Source of the DNA: Collinsella aerofaciens
GTDB lineage: Bacteria > Actinomycetota > Coriobacteriia > Coriobacteriales > Coriobacteriaceae
Length of the DNA stretch: 64,000 nucleotides
Reading direction: 5' to 3'
Assembly: GCF_019131995.1 (NCBI RefSeq)
Contig: NZ_JAHONA010000002.1
Span: forward strand, 62,001 to 126,000
The notes beneath the pieces were generated by a model, which made no database searches, had not been told where the DNA came from, and worked only from the letters and a program-made list of their open reading frames with translations. Positions 17,640 through 26,454 of the stretch are shown piece by piece. The translations under genes were made by a program, and so were the position numbers. Numbering within the stretch: position 1 is the stretch's first letter; every line of letters begins with the position of its first letter.

Positions 17640-17744
17640 AGGTGGAAGGTTGCGGGTTCTTTACGGGAATGTAGTGTGGGCTGCGGAAACGTGATTCTTT
17701 CCGTACAATAGTTCAACTCGTGTAAACGCAGGGAAGGGACATTC

Positions 17745-18476
17745 ATGGCAGACATGATCGAGATCAAGCATCTCAACAAGTACTTTGGCGACCTACATGT
17801 GCTCAAAGATATCAACCTCACCGTCAAACGCGGCGAGAAGCTCGTAATGATCGGGCCTTCCGGCTCGGGTAAATCGACGCTCATCCGTTGCGTCGATTAT
17901 CTGGAGGAGCCCACGTCGGGCGAGGTTGTCATCGACGGTACGCCGCTCACCAAAAAGAATCACCTGGAGATGGCTCGCAAGTATAGTTCCATGGTGTTTC
18001 AGCAGTTCAACCTGTATCCCAACATGACGGTGCTGGGCAACCTGACGCTCGCGCCCATCAAACTGCAAAAGAAGAGCAAGGAGGAGGCGACCGAGATCGC
18101 CATCGCTGCGCTCAAGCGCGTCGGCATGGCACATAAGGCCGGCGAGTATCCGCAGAATCTCTCGGGTGGTCAGCAGCAGCGCATCGCCATCGCCCGTGCC
18201 CTGTGCACCAAGCAACCCATCATCCTGTTTGACGAGCCGACCTCGGCGCTCGACCCCGAGATGGTCCAGGAGGTTCTGGACGTTATGATTGAGCTCGCGC
18301 AGGAGGACATCACCATGATCTGCGTGACGCACGAAATGGGCTTTGCGCGCCAGGTGGCCGACCGCGTCATCTTTATGGAGGACGGTCGCATTCTGGAGGA
18401 GGGCACGCCCGAGCACTTCTTCGACAACCCCGAGAACCCGCGCTGCCGCGAGTTCCTGTCCAAGATTCTGCACTAG
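17745..18476 (+). CDS. Polar amino-acid ABC transporter ATP-binding protein (GlnQ-like)
   Basis: The 243-residue ATPase energises the importer encoded by the next three genes. It has Walker [10 protein letters not shown], signature LSGGQQQR, Walker [15 protein letters not shown], and the switch histidine in CVTHEMGF. The sequence is typical of the GlnQ/HisP/AapP group, which imports glutamate, glutamine, aspartate, histidine or arginine. GGGAAGGGA precedes the ATG, and a TACAAT -10-like box lies at 17704-17709. The order is ATPase, binding protein, then two permeases, all in one direction with tiny gaps, indicating one operon. Confidence 0.95.
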   Translation: MADMIEIKHLNKYFGDLHVLKDINLTVKRGEKLVMIGPSGSGKSTLIRCVDYLEEPTSGEVVIDGTPLTKKNHLEMARKYSSMVFQQFNLYPNMTVLGNLTLAPIKLQKKSKEEATEIAIAALKRVGMAHKAGEYPQNLSGGQQQRIAIARALCTKQPIILFDEPTSALDPEMVQEVLDVMIELAQEDITMICVTHEMGFARQVADRVIFMEDGRILEEGTPEHFFDNPENPRCREFLSKILH

Positions 18477-18481
18477 GCGCG

Positions 18482-19360
18482 GTGATGGACATGACGGATA
18501 TGATGAGGGCGGCCGTGTCGCGCCGTCATTTTTTGCAGCTGGCGGGCGCCGGCATGCTTGCGCTGACGGGGACCGCGCTTACCGGTTGCGGCAACTCCAC
18601 CAGCGGCGAGGGCTCCGACAAGGGGTCTAAGCTTGCGGCCATTAAGTCGCGTGGCCATCTGAATGCCGGCGTTAAGAAGGACGTTCCCGGTTACGGCTAT
18701 TACGACACCGCCAAGGGCCGCTTTGAGGGCATGGAAGTCGATTTGTGCTACCAGATCGCCGCTGCCGTCTTTGGCGTGAGCTACAAGGATGCCCGTGCCC
18801 AGGAGCTTGTCGAGTTTACCGACGTAACGCCCAAGACGCGCGGCCCGCTGATCGATAACGGCCAGCTCGATGTGGTCGCGGCGACCTACACCATCACCGA
18901 CGAGCGCAAGAAGAGCTGGGATTTCTCGACGCCGTACCGCACCGACTACGTGGGACTCATGGTCAAGAAGCGTTCGGGTTTTACCTCGATTGAGGACCTG
19001 GACGGCAAGATCATCGGCGTGAGCCAGGGTGCTACCACGCAGGGCCTGATCGAGCAGATGATTAAGGACAACGGCTTTAGCTGTAAGCCCGAGTTTAGGG
19101 CCTTTAGCGGCTACCCAATCATCAAGAGTTCGCTCGACGCCGGCAATATCGACGTCTTTGCCATGGACCGCTCCACGCTGGCCGGTTACATGAACGAGAC
19201 CGTTGAGCTGCTGCAGCCCGAGGTCAAGTTTGGCGAGCAGGGCTACGGCGTGGCGACCAAGAAGGGCTGCGACCTTTCGGCCGTGGTCGATCAGGTGATT
19301 TGCGATCGCCTGGCCGACGGCTGGCTCGACCAAGAGGTCAAGACCTGGGGTCTTGTATAG
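18482..19360 (+). CDS. Amino-acid ABC transporter substrate-binding lipoprotein
   Basis: A periplasmic-binding-protein-fold protein (SBP_bac_3 family) of about 290 residues. The N terminus combines a twin-arginine-like SRRHFLQLAGAG stretch with a lipobox LTGC, so it may be a Tat-exported lipoprotein. After the cysteine is a short Gly/Ser linker, then KLAAIKSRGHLNAGVK, GMEVDLCYQIAAAVFG and a late DLSAVVDQVI region, matching glutamate/aspartate-binding proteins. Ligand identity is inference. GTG at 18482 and ATG at 18485 are both possible starts; the RBS is weak and coupling to the upstream gene five bases away is likely. Confidence 0.9.
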   Translation: MMDMTDMMRAAVSRRHFLQLAGAGMLALTGTALTGCGNSTSGEGSDKGSKLAAIKSRGHLNAGVKKDVPGYGYYDTAKGRFEGMEVDLCYQIAAAVFGVSYKDARAQELVEFTDVTPKTRGPLIDNGQLDVVAATYTITDERKKSWDFSTPYRTDYVGLMVKKRSGFTSIEDLDGKIIGVSQGATTQGLIEQMIKDNGFSCKPEFRAFSGYPIIKSSLDAGNIDVFAMDRSTLAGYMNETVELLQPEVKFGEQGYGVATKKGCDLSAVVDQVICDRLADGWLDQEVKTWGLV

Positions 19361-19385
19361 GCGCATCGTCCAAGGAAGGAATCAA

Positions 19386-20132
19386 ATGCTCGAAGGATTA
19401 TTTGACGCCGACCGTTGGTCGACGACATTTCAAAACATGGGGCCCTTCTGGGAGGGCTTTGGCGTGACGCTACAGGTGGTCGTTGCCGGTCTGCTGCTGT
19501 CGCTGGTGCTGGGCACGCTACTGGGTGTGTTCTCTACCACTCGCTCGCGCGTGTTGCGCGCCATAAGCCGCGTGTACGTGGAGTTTTACCAGAACACCCC
19601 GTTGCCCGTGCAGGTGCTCTTTATGTACATGGCCGGACCGCAGTTTTTGCAGGCCATAACCGGTGCCGACCAGCCGGTGCGCATCGCGCCGTTCGTGCTG
19701 GGCTTCTTGGGCGTGGGTCTGTATCACGCGGCCTACATTTCGGAGGTCATCCGCACCGGTATCGAGGCGGTTCCGCGCGGTCAGATGGAGGCGGCCCAGA
19801 GCCAGGGCTTCACCCGTGCGCAGGCGTACTGGTACATCGTGCTGCCCCAGACATTCAAGATCATTTTGCCGCCGCTGTGTAACCAGGCGCTCAACCTGGT
19901 CAAGAACACGTCGGTGCTGGCACTTGTGGCCGGCGGCGACCTTATGTACCGTTCCGACAACTTTGTGAGTCTGTATGGTTACCTGCAGGGATACATCGTC
20001 TGCTGCCTTATGTACTTCATCATATGCTTTCCGCTCGCCATGCTGGTGCAGTGGCTCGAGCGCCGCTCCAAGGAGCGTCTGCGCGCCGTGCGCCTGGCCG
20101 AGCTGGGGCTCGACAACGTAGAGGAGGCCTAG
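19386..20132 (+). CDS. Amino-acid ABC transporter permease (HisM-type)
   Basis: A 248-residue inner-membrane permease with about five hydrophobic segments. The coupling-loop signature for ATPase contact is EAAQSQGFTRAQAYWYIVLP. LPVQVLFMY lies in the typical GlnP/HisM N-terminal half. The ATG at 19386 follows AAGGAAGGA; the upstream in-frame ATG lies inside the previous gene and is not used. It pairs with the next gene to form a heterodimeric channel. Confidence 0.93.
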   Translation: MLEGLFDADRWSTTFQNMGPFWEGFGVTLQVVVAGLLLSLVLGTLLGVFSTTRSRVLRAISRVYVEFYQNTPLPVQVLFMYMAGPQFLQAITGADQPVRIAPFVLGFLGVGLYHAAYISEVIRTGIEAVPRGQMEAAQSQGFTRAQAYWYIVLPQTFKIILPPLCNQALNLVKNTSVLALVAGGDLMYRSDNFVSLYGYLQGYIVCCLMYFIICFPLAMLVQWLERRSKERLRAVRLAELGLDNVEEA

Positions 20133-20135
20133 CGC

Positions 20136-20774
20136 ATGGAAATCTTCAACGCGACCAACCTGCTCTACATTTGGGGCGGCTTTGTTAAGACCATCGAGAT
20201 CTCGGCGCTGTCGATCTTTTTCTCGCTCATCTTTGGCACGGTACTGGCGCTCGTTAAGAGCTATGCGCCCCGCCCGTTCCGTATTTTGGTAAGCGCCTAT
20301 ATCGAGCTGTTCCGTTGCACGCCAAACCTGCTGTGGATCCTGTTTATCTACTTTACGGTGCAGGGTTTGGACATTGTGATTTCGACCATCGCCTTTACGC
20401 TGTTTACCAGCGCCGTTATGGCCGAGATTGTGCGCGGCGGCCTCAACTCGATTCCGCGCGGCCAGTTTGAGGCGGCGCAGAGCCAGGGCTTTGGCTTCTT
20501 TGCCACCATGCGCTACATCATTCTGCCGCAGACGTTTAAGACGATCATTCCGGCGCTGTTTAGCCAGTGCACGACCGTCATCAAGGACAGCTCGTATCTT
20601 TCGGGCATTAACGTGGCCGAGCTCATGTACACGGCTAACGTCGTGATGGCCCACGCGATCGACCTGTCGCAGGTGCTTATGCTCTACGGCCTGGTGTTTG
20701 CGATGTACTTTGTGCTCAACTTTGGTATCTCGCTGCTGGTTCGCGCATATCAGAGGCGAATGGTGGCAGCGTAG
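20136..20774 (+). CDS. Amino-acid ABC transporter permease, second subunit
   Basis: A 212-residue permease, the partner of the preceding gene, with the same fold and the coupling signature EAAQSQGFGFFATMRYIILP. FRCTPNLLWILF is the equivalent of the conserved segment in GlnP/GltK-type permeases. It begins three bases after the upstream stop with GAGGAGG in the end of that gene. The operon appears to finish at this gene, since a hairpin follows at 20776-20806. Confidence 0.93.
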   Translation: MEIFNATNLLYIWGGFVKTIEISALSIFFSLIFGTVLALVKSYAPRPFRILVSAYIELFRCTPNLLWILFIYFTVQGLDIVISTIAFTLFTSAVMAEIVRGGLNSIPRGQFEAAQSQGFGFFATMRYIILPQTFKTIIPALFSQCTTVIKDSSYLSGINVAELMYTANVVMAHAIDLSQVLMLYGLVFAMYFVLNFGISLLVRAYQRRMVAA

Positions 20775-20775
20775 A

Positions 20776-20806
20776 ATGTGGCAAAGGGACAGCCCCTTTG
20801 TCACAT
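20776..20806. repeat. 13-bp inverted repeat of the AAAGGGACAG type
   Basis: ATGTGGCAAAGGG pairs with CCCTTTGTCACAT (one G-T pair) around GACAG. It separates the ABC operon from the kinase-like gene and could attenuate transcription. It resembles the GGGACAG palindromes elsewhere in the window. Confidence 0.7.
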
Positions 20807-20822
20807 AGAGAAAGGAATCGCG

Positions 20823-21446
20823 ATGAGCGATCTGGAGAACAAGAAGAATCCTGTGGTCATTACCATCGCGCGCGACTTTGGCGCCGAGGGCCACGAGATT
20901 GGTCGTATCCTCGCCGATGAGCTGGGGATTCCGCTGTACGATAACGAGCTGCTGGTGCGTGCTTCGCTGCGCGCGGGCGAGTCGCTCGACAAGATGGCCG
21001 CCTACGACGAGCGCCTGGCCGTGGAGAACATGGCGTTTCTGCCCGACCGCTACGATGCGCGTTCGTACTCGGACAAGTTGTTCCAAAAGATGAGCCAGGT
21101 GATTTTGGATCTGGGTGAGACCGAGAGCTGCATTATCGAAGGCCGTCTGTCCGATTATCTGCTGCGCAACAACCCCAACCACATCGCCGTGCTGGTGACT
21201 GCGCCCTTTGAGGACCGCGTCGAGATCGTGCGCAAGAAGCGCGGCCTCAACAAAAAGAAGGGCGCCAAGCTGGTCAAGCAGCAGCAGAAGGCGCGCGAGG
21301 CGTTCTATAAGCGCTACAGTGCCGGAAAGTGGAAGATGACGAGCGGTAAAGACATCGTCGTCAACCGCGCCAAGCTGGGCCGCGAGGGTTGCAAAGACGT
21401 TATTGCCGCCGCCTACCGCTACAAGGTGGCGCAGCTCGAAGACTAA
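20823..21446 (+). CDS. Cytidylate-kinase-like family protein
   Basis: The 207-residue P-loop-type protein belongs to the Cytidylate_kin2 family. It has VITIARDFGAEGHEIGRILA instead of a strict Walker A, then IPLYDNELL, a central IIEGRLSDYLL, and VLVTAPFEDRVEIVRKKRGL. It is not the canonical Cmk; members are common in anaerobes and their substrate is not established. The ATG at 20823 follows GAAAGGA; the ORF extends upstream through the hairpin, but that part is rejected. Confidence 0.8.
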   Translation: MSDLENKKNPVVITIARDFGAEGHEIGRILADELGIPLYDNELLVRASLRAGESLDKMAAYDERLAVENMAFLPDRYDARSYSDKLFQKMSQVILDLGETESCIIEGRLSDYLLRNNPNHIAVLVTAPFEDRVEIVRKKRGLNKKKGAKLVKQQQKAREAFYKRYSAGKWKMTSGKDIVVNRAKLGREGCKDVIAAAYRYKVAQLED

Positions 21447-21504
21447 CCGACCAAAACCACCACGAAGGCGCCGCCCCTTTATGGTGGTCGGGCGGCCGGC
21501 ATAG

Positions 21505-21542
21505 AAAAAGTCCCCGCCGGGCGTGTGCTCGACGGGGACTTT
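21505..21542 (-). terminator. Terminator of the nfnAB operon
   Basis: AAAGTCCCCG pairs with CGGGGACTTT around a 15-nt loop. Read on the minus strand, a T tract follows, so it ends the nfnA-nfnB transcript. Confidence 0.8.
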
Positions 21543-21570
21543 GCCATTTGATGGCTAGCGCTGCGGATGA

Positions 21571-22980
21571 TTACTCGCCCAGCAGGCTTTTGGTGATGGA
21601 AGCGGCGGCCTTCTTGCCGGCGCCCATCGCCAGAATGACCGTTGCGGCACCGGTGACGATGTCGCCGCCGGCCCAGATACGGGGATCGGTGGTCTGGCCG
21701 GTCTCCTCGTCGGCAACGATGTAGCCCCACTTGTTGAGCTCCATCTTGCCGCCGATCTTCTTTGCGAAGGGGTTGGCGTTGGTGCCGATAGCCGAGATCG
21801 CGACGTCGCAGGGGATCTCCTCGATGGCGCCCTCAATGGGCACCGGACGACGGCGGCCGGACTCGTCGGGCTCGCCGAGCTCCATCTTCTGGACCTTGAC
21901 GGCGCACACGGAGCCGTCCTCGCCAGCGACAAACTCGAGCGGGGAGACGAGCGGCAGAACCTCGACGCCCTCGGCCTTGGCATGGTGCAGCTCGGCGCGA
22001 CGGCAGGGCATCTCATCCTCGGTACGACGGTAAGCGATGATGGCGTGCTCGGCGCCCAGGCGCTTGGCAGTACGGACGGCGTCCATAGCCACGTTGCCGC
22101 CACCAAAGACGACGACGTTCTTGCCGTGCTTGGTGGGGGTGTCGTACTCGGGGAACTTGTTGGCCTTCATCAGGTTCACGCGGGTGAGGTACTCGTTCGC
22201 GAAGAAGACGTTGGGCAGGTTCTCGCCGGGGACATTGAGGAACTTGGGCAGGCCAGCGCCGGTCGCCACGTAGATGGCGTCGAAGCCCTGCTCGAACAGC
22301 TCCTCGGCCGTGGCCATGTTGCCCACGACGGAGTTGTACTCAAACTTGACGCCCATGTCCTCCAGGCCGTCAATCTCGCGCTTGACGACTGCCTTGGGCA
22401 GACGGAACTCGGGGATGCCGTAGACCAGCACGCCGCCGCCGGTGAAGAAGGCCTCAAAAACGGTAACGTCAAAGCCGTTGCGGGCGAGCTCGCCGGCGCA
22501 GGTGATGCCGGACGGGCCGGAGCCAACGACGGCGACCTTCTTGCCGTTCTTGGGGGCCATCTTGGGCGTGGAAGCGAGCTCGGGGCGGTCACCCAGGAAG
22601 CGCTCGAGCTGGCCGATGGCCACGGGCTCGGACTTCTTACCACGGATGCACTTGCCCTCGCACTGGTTCTCCTGCGGGCAGACGCGGCCGCAGATGGCGG
22701 GAAGCATGGAGTCCTCGCGGATGGTATCGAGAGCGCCGCCGAAGTCCTTCGCGCGGATCTGCTCGATAAAGCGGGGGATGTTGATGTTGACGGGGCAGCC
22801 CTCAACACAGAACGGCTTCTTGCAGTTGAGGCAGCGCTCGGCCTCGGCCAGCGCCATCTCCTCGGTGAAGCCCTTGTCGACGGGGCGGAAGTCGCAGGCG
22901 CGCTCGGCAGCCGGCTCCTCGTTATCGGGGGTGCGGGGCGACTTCATATCGGCAACGAAACGACCGTTAACTAGTGGCAT
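21571..22980 (-). CDS. nfnB: NADP-binding large subunit of electron-bifurcating ferredoxin-NADP reductase (NfnB/SudA, GltD-like)
   Basis: The 469-residue flavoprotein belongs to the glutamate synthase small-subunit family. N-terminal cysteines for two Fe-S clusters are seen in ERCLNCKKPFCVEGCP and CGRVCPQENQCEGKC. The FAD-binding site is KVAVVGSGPSGITCAGELA and the NADPH site is VVVFGGGNVAMDAVRTAKRL. With NfnA it can couple NADPH oxidation to reduction of NAD and ferredoxin, or act as a sulfide dehydrogenase-type enzyme; the pairing with NfnA rather than GltB argues against glutamate synthase. Its start overlaps nfnA by ten bases. Confidence 0.9.
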   Translation of the reverse strand: MPLVNGRFVADMKSPRTPDNEEPAAERACDFRPVDKGFTEEMALAEAERCLNCKKPFCVEGCPVNINIPRFIEQIRAKDFGGALDTIREDSMLPAICGRVCPQENQCEGKCIRGKKSEPVAIGQLERFLGDRPELASTPKMAPKNGKKVAVVGSGPSGITCAGELARNGFDVTVFEAFFTGGGVLVYGIPEFRLPKAVVKREIDGLEDMGVKFEYNSVVGNMATAEELFEQGFDAIYVATGAGLPKFLNVPGENLPNVFFANEYLTRVNLMKANKFPEYDTPTKHGKNVVVFGGGNVAMDAVRTAKRLGAEHAIIAYRRTEDEMPCRRAELHHAKAEGVEVLPLVSPLEFVAGEDGSVCAVKVQKMELGEPDESGRRRPVPIEGAIEEIPCDVAISAIGTNANPFAKKIGGKMELNKWGYIVADEETGQTTDPRIWAGGDIVTGAATVILAMGAGKKAAASITKSLLGE

Positions 22981-23810
22981 GCGCAGCTCTTTTCCTCATA
23001 GGCCTTGAGGGACTCGCCCTCTTCGGAACGGTAAGCGGCCTGGCGGGCACGAAGGTCATCCCAGTCGACCAGGGTGGCATCGAAGTCGGGGCCGTCGACG
23101 CAAGCGAACTTGGTCACGCCGCCCACCTCGACGCGGCAGCAGCCGCACATACCGGTGCCGTCAACCATGATGGGGTTGAGCGACGCGGTGATGGGGGTGT
23201 TGTACTTCTGGGCGGTGAGGGTCGAGAACTTCATCATCGGAACGGGGCCGACGCAGAAGACCTGGCTCACGGCCTTGTCCTGCAGCAGGCGCTCCAGCGG
23301 AGCGGTGACAACGCCCTGCTCGCCGTAGGAGCCGTCGTCAGTGGTGATGTGGATGTGGTCCTCGTCGAGGAGCTCGCGGAACTGGTCCTCCATGAGCAGG
23401 AGGTCCTTGGTGCGGGCGCCCATGATGGCGTGCACCTCGTGGCCGGTCTCGACCAGGTGCTTGGCGACCGGGAAGGCAATTGCTAGGCCGACGCCGCCGC
23501 CAATGACGGCGCAGGGGCCCTCGGCCATCTCGGTGGGAACGCCCAGCGGGCCCACGACGTCGCGCAGCGACTCGCCGGCCTCGTAGGTGGACAGCATCTC
23601 GGTGGTCTTGCCGATCACCATGAAGATGAACTCGACCCAGCCCTCGTCACCGTTCCAGCCGGCCAGGGTAAACGGGACGCGCTCGCCCGTCTCGTTGGCG
23701 CGAACCATGAGGAACTGTCCAGCGTGCGCATGCTTGGCGATTGCGGGCGCCTCGATGCGGAACTTGAACACCTTCTCCGAGAACTGCGTCTTCTCCAGGA
23801 TCTTATACAT
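22971..23810 (-). CDS. nfnA: NfnA/SudB-type FAD and [2Fe-2S] subunit
   Basis: The 279-residue protein is related to the dihydroorotate dehydrogenase electron-transfer subunit PyrK. It has an FAD domain (GQFLMVRANETGERVPFTL), an NAD-binding half (GPCAVIGGGVGLAIAFPVA), and C-terminal cluster ligands in GTGMCGCCRV and TKFACVDGPDFD. A cysteine-containing tail SCACH ends it. It is the first gene of the two-gene minus-strand operon. GAGAGGGG precedes the ATG at 23810. Its pairing with the GltD-like subunit is the standard NfnAB layout of anaerobes. Confidence 0.9.
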   Translation of the reverse strand: MYKILEKTQFSEKVFKFRIEAPAIAKHAHAGQFLMVRANETGERVPFTLAGWNGDEGWVEFIFMVIGKTTEMLSTYEAGESLRDVVGPLGVPTEMAEGPCAVIGGGVGLAIAFPVAKHLVETGHEVHAIMGARTKDLLLMEDQFRELLDEDHIHITTDDGSYGEQGVVTAPLERLLQDKAVSQVFCVGPVPMMKFSTLTAQKYNTPITASLNPIMVDGTGMCGCCRVEVGGVTKFACVDGPDFDATLVDWDDLRARQAAYRSEEGESLKAYEEKSCACH

Positions 23811-23993
23811 AGAACCCCTCTCTTGTTAGGGCTGCCGAACCGTGCCTCCACGGAAATGGACGGTAGCCCGAATAAAACCGTACGCGCACAGGCGTTGTGC
23901 AGACATACGGTGCAAATTATACCCTCATGGCAATGTCGCTTACGTGTATCTTTGGCGGTTGGGAGCAGGGTTTATCCACTTTGGCCTACCAAA

Positions 23994-24171
23994 TAGGGGC
24001 AGGTTTATTTTGGTCAGTTTTATCGGGTAAAACGGCAAAGGGGGCCGGCCTCGGGTTGTGATGAGGCCGGCCCCCTTTGGAGCGCTGCATACGTATGGCG
24101 GCACAAGGTTTATTGCGACGCGGCTGCCGCGGCGTTTCCGCAGATAAAACCTGCCAAAATAAACATCCCTA
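23994..24171. repeat. Nested inverted repeat (GGGGCAGGTTTATTTTGG family) around a GC-rich hairpin
   Basis: Outer arms 23994-24024 and 24143-24171 pair imperfectly and carry the GGTTTATTTTGG motif also seen at 11415-11455. Inside, CAAAGGGGGCCGGCCTC (24036-24052) pairs perfectly with 24063-24079. The 372-base gap between nfnA and pth has no other feature I can identify. The inner hairpin may terminate pth. Confidence 0.75.
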
Positions 24172-24182
24172 AATGGTAGGTT

Positions 24183-24812
24183 TTAGTGCTTGCCGTTGGC
24201 GGAGGCGGAGCCGTTTACGTGATCGCGGGCGTAGATCACGCCGTGGACGATGGCCAGACCGGCGGCATCTGCGGCGCGGGTGCAGGTGTCCTGGAAATCC
24301 TCGGCCTCGCGGGCGCGTAGCTGCTTGAGCACGTAGTCGGCGACAGCCATCTTGCCGGGAGGGTTGCCGATGCCGGTGCGGATGCGGCTGAAGTCGCGGC
24401 TGCCCATCTTGTCGATGATGGAACGCAGCCCGTTGTGGCCAGCATGGCCGCCGCCCACCTTAACGCGTACGTCGCCGGCGGGAATATCGAGCTCATCGTG
24501 GATTACGAGTAGCTCCTCGGCCTTGATTTTGTACTCGCGGCAAAGCTTGGAGATGGGACCGCCCGAGGTATTCATGTATGACTGCGGCTTGACCAGTACA
24601 ATCTGGCGCTTGCCTCCCTCTTCCTCGGGATCGTTGATGTTGATGAGCGCGACCTCGGCGCCTGCCTGGTTTTTCCAGTACGTGACACCGGCCTGACGGG
24701 CCAACTCGTCGATTGCTTTGAAGCCAGCGTTGTGGCGGGTCTCGGCATACTCATCGCCAGGGTTGCCAAGCCCGGCAACCATGCGAATCTTAAGCGGCTG
24801 TGCAGCTGCCAT
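24183..24812 (-). CDS. pth: Peptidyl-tRNA hydrolase
   Basis: Releases tRNA from peptidyl-tRNA dropped off ribosomes. The family signatures are MVAGLGNPGDEYAETRHNAGF with the catalytic His, then LVKPQSYMNTSG and VIHDELDIPAGDVRVK, then GGGHAGHNGLRSI. At 209 residues it has a normal length with a short C-terminal extension. The ATG at 24812 is chosen since GAAAGG lies six bases upstream; the ATG at 24818 directly abuts this site. In Firmicutes pth follows glmU-prs-ctc; here ctc is missing and a nuclease gene with flanking repeats occupies that place. Confidence 0.94.
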   Translation of the reverse strand: MAAAQPLKIRMVAGLGNPGDEYAETRHNAGFKAIDELARQAGVTYWKNQAGAEVALININDPEEEGGKRQIVLVKPQSYMNTSGGPISKLCREYKIKAEELLVIHDELDIPAGDVRVKVGGGHAGHNGLRSIIDKMGSRDFSRIRTGIGNPPGKMAVADYVLKQLRAREAEDFQDTCTRAADAAGLAIVHGVIYARDHVNGSASANGKH

Positions 24813-24926
24813 GTTCATCCTTTCGTTGATTTGTCGCCTGCTATGGTGAGCGACCCTGTTGCCGCTGTCAAATGGAGGGCAATTGAGGTTGTTTGGGGGC
24901 GTTTGGACGGCCGTCAAAATCCGAGG

Positions 24927-25130
24927 TGGACAGTTAGTTCGGATACGTATAAGTTCTGAGGACTCGAATTGCTCAATTCAATGCCGATACGTTGTTTTGG
25001 AACTTTAGTTAGTCCATATGACGCTGTTTTGAAGTCTACCCCGCTTTCAAATAGGGCGAATGGTATAGAGATAGCTGCAAAACAGCCTAATTCAATGTGT
25101 CTATTTATACGTATTTGAACTAACTGTCCA
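24927..25130. repeat. 204-bp element with TGGACAGTTAGTTC terminal inverted repeats (copy 1)
   Basis: The ends match in inverted orientation at about 24 of 27 bases: TGGACAGTTAGTTCGGATAC on the left, GTATTTGAACTAACTGTCCA on the right. The interior is AT-rich with no ORF. A second element with the same ends and nearly the same length lies at 26455-26656 on the other side of the nuclease gene. No target-site duplication is obvious. The gap between pth and the nuclease gene holds nothing else. Confidence 0.8.
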
Positions 25131-25163
25131 GCCCTGTTCGACGGCGCACGGGTGATTCGCCGT

Positions 25164-26291
25164 TTAGACCGGCGCAAGGCCGATTCCGGCCCGCAGAGCG
25201 TTGAGCCAAGCGGCCTGACGCTTGCGATAGCCCTTGATGCGATATCGGAATCGGACTCCTGCGAGTCGATGCATCGTTTGGGCGAAGGCTTCGAGTGCAA
25301 CAAGGTCTTTCATTTGGTCGCGATTGATAACCAGGACGTGGATGCCCATTGCCTTGAGGCCATTATTTCGATTGCCATCGTGGATGCGAGCGTTTTGAAG
25401 CTCATGCCCAATTCCGTTGTATTCGTTGTCGACTCCGGCGGCCGGGCAATATAGGTCGCAGATGGCGTAAGGGATGCCGGAGGACATGTTAACCGCAAGA
25501 GTGTCGAAGTCGATTCGATAGTTGAGTAGCAGGCCTCCCATGGGCAGGCTGCAACATCCGAATCCGCCAAAGCGCATGGGCGCTCCGAGAACGGCTAACA
25601 TTAGGGATTCGGCTGGGGATGCAGATCCGGGTCGGGCAAGCTTGACTGCCGTGCGAAACGAGGTGTAGGAACTACTTTTGGCGAAGCGCGCGACCGCCTC
25701 GAGATCTTCGATGGTCGTGGCGGGCTCGCATTTGTAGTGCGCCTGTTCGTAGCGGGTTTCGTTCTGCTGTTTGGCTGCCGACTGGCCGCCCAGGCAATCA
25801 AGATCGCCCGTCGCTGCGCAGCTATCGCCCTTGGGCCAGATGTCGTCATAGGCGATGGGGTAGGTTGCCTCGGGCGGAAGGGAGTAGGTTCCGAGCAGCT
25901 CCATAAGGAGCATCAAGGTTTTGGCGACCGATTCATTTTTAGAACAAAGCATGGCTGTCATGGCAGGAGACGTTGCGTAGATGTCGGCCTCGACGTGCAT
26001 AATTGCACCTTCAGGAAGAGGAGTGGAGAGAATATGCTGAAGAAGTCGCTTGTCGGGGCGCCTGTTGTCTTCGTTTGAAACGAGAAGATCGAGCAGTTCG
26101 GAATCATCTTCATTCCAGGCGTCGAGTATCGAAAGTGCGCCAAAGTCTATCGCGTCATTGTTGGGAATGCAGCCAGCCAAGGCCTGTGCTTGCTGTTCGC
26201 TATCAACGGAGTCCCAGGGTAGGGCAGAGTACGCCCGTCGTGCGCGACGAATTGCGCGGAGGGCGGAGAGATGTGAAATCACGGTCGTCAT
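25164..26291 (-). CDS. Predicted PD-(D/E)XK (DUF559-like) nuclease-domain protein
   Basis: A 375-residue soluble protein. The N-terminal half (SHLSALRAIRRARR onward) is not recognised. The C terminus, about residues 255-370, resembles the DUF559/Vsr-like nuclease fold: LNYRIDFD, YAICDLYCP, NEYNGIGHE, then a helix and GIHVLVINRDQM. The Asp in CDLY and Glu in NEY are the likely metal ligands, but the lysine is not obvious. Proteins of this type occur in Coriobacteria as accessory genes. The start at 26291 has no clear RBS, and a TATAGCT sits just upstream, so a leaderless transcript is possible. It stands alone between copies of one repeat family, suggesting transfer. Confidence 0.55.
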   Translation of the reverse strand: MTTVISHLSALRAIRRARRAYSALPWDSVDSEQQAQALAGCIPNNDAIDFGALSILDAWNEDDSELLDLLVSNEDNRRPDKRLLQHILSTPLPEGAIMHVEADIYATSPAMTAMLCSKNESVAKTLMLLMELLGTYSLPPEATYPIAYDDIWPKGDSCAATGDLDCLGGQSAAKQQNETRYEQAHYKCEPATTIEDLEAVARFAKSSSYTSFRTAVKLARPGSASPAESLMLAVLGAPMRFGGFGCCSLPMGGLLLNYRIDFDTLAVNMSSGIPYAICDLYCPAAGVDNEYNGIGHELQNARIHDGNRNNGLKAMGIHVLVINRDQMKDLVALEAFAQTMHRLAGVRFRYRIKGYRKRQAAWLNALRAGIGLAPV

Positions 26292-26454
26292 AGCTATAAC
26301 GTACTAAGTTGGCGGCAGAATGCGACCGCCATACCGTTCTTTTCGCTCAGCGGGGCGCTGCGCGCCATGAACGGCTGGGTGTTATGAAATCGGTGGAATC
26401 GGTTGAGGGGATTGCAGGAAATTGAGCTCTGCCGCGAAGGTTGACGATAGCTAC

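Noticed and set aside
20778..20822. N-terminal extension of the cytidylate-kinase-like gene
   Set aside because: The segment is the palindrome itself; a ribosome site and the family N terminus start at 20823.
21571..22980. Glutamate synthase small subunit GltD
   Set aside because: No gltB is adjacent, and it overlaps a PyrK-like FAD/[2Fe-2S] subunit, the pattern of NfnAB/SudAB.
24813..24917. Longer pth with an N-terminal extension
   Set aside because: No ribosome site is present upstream and the extra residues do not belong to the Pth family; GAAAGG supports 24812.
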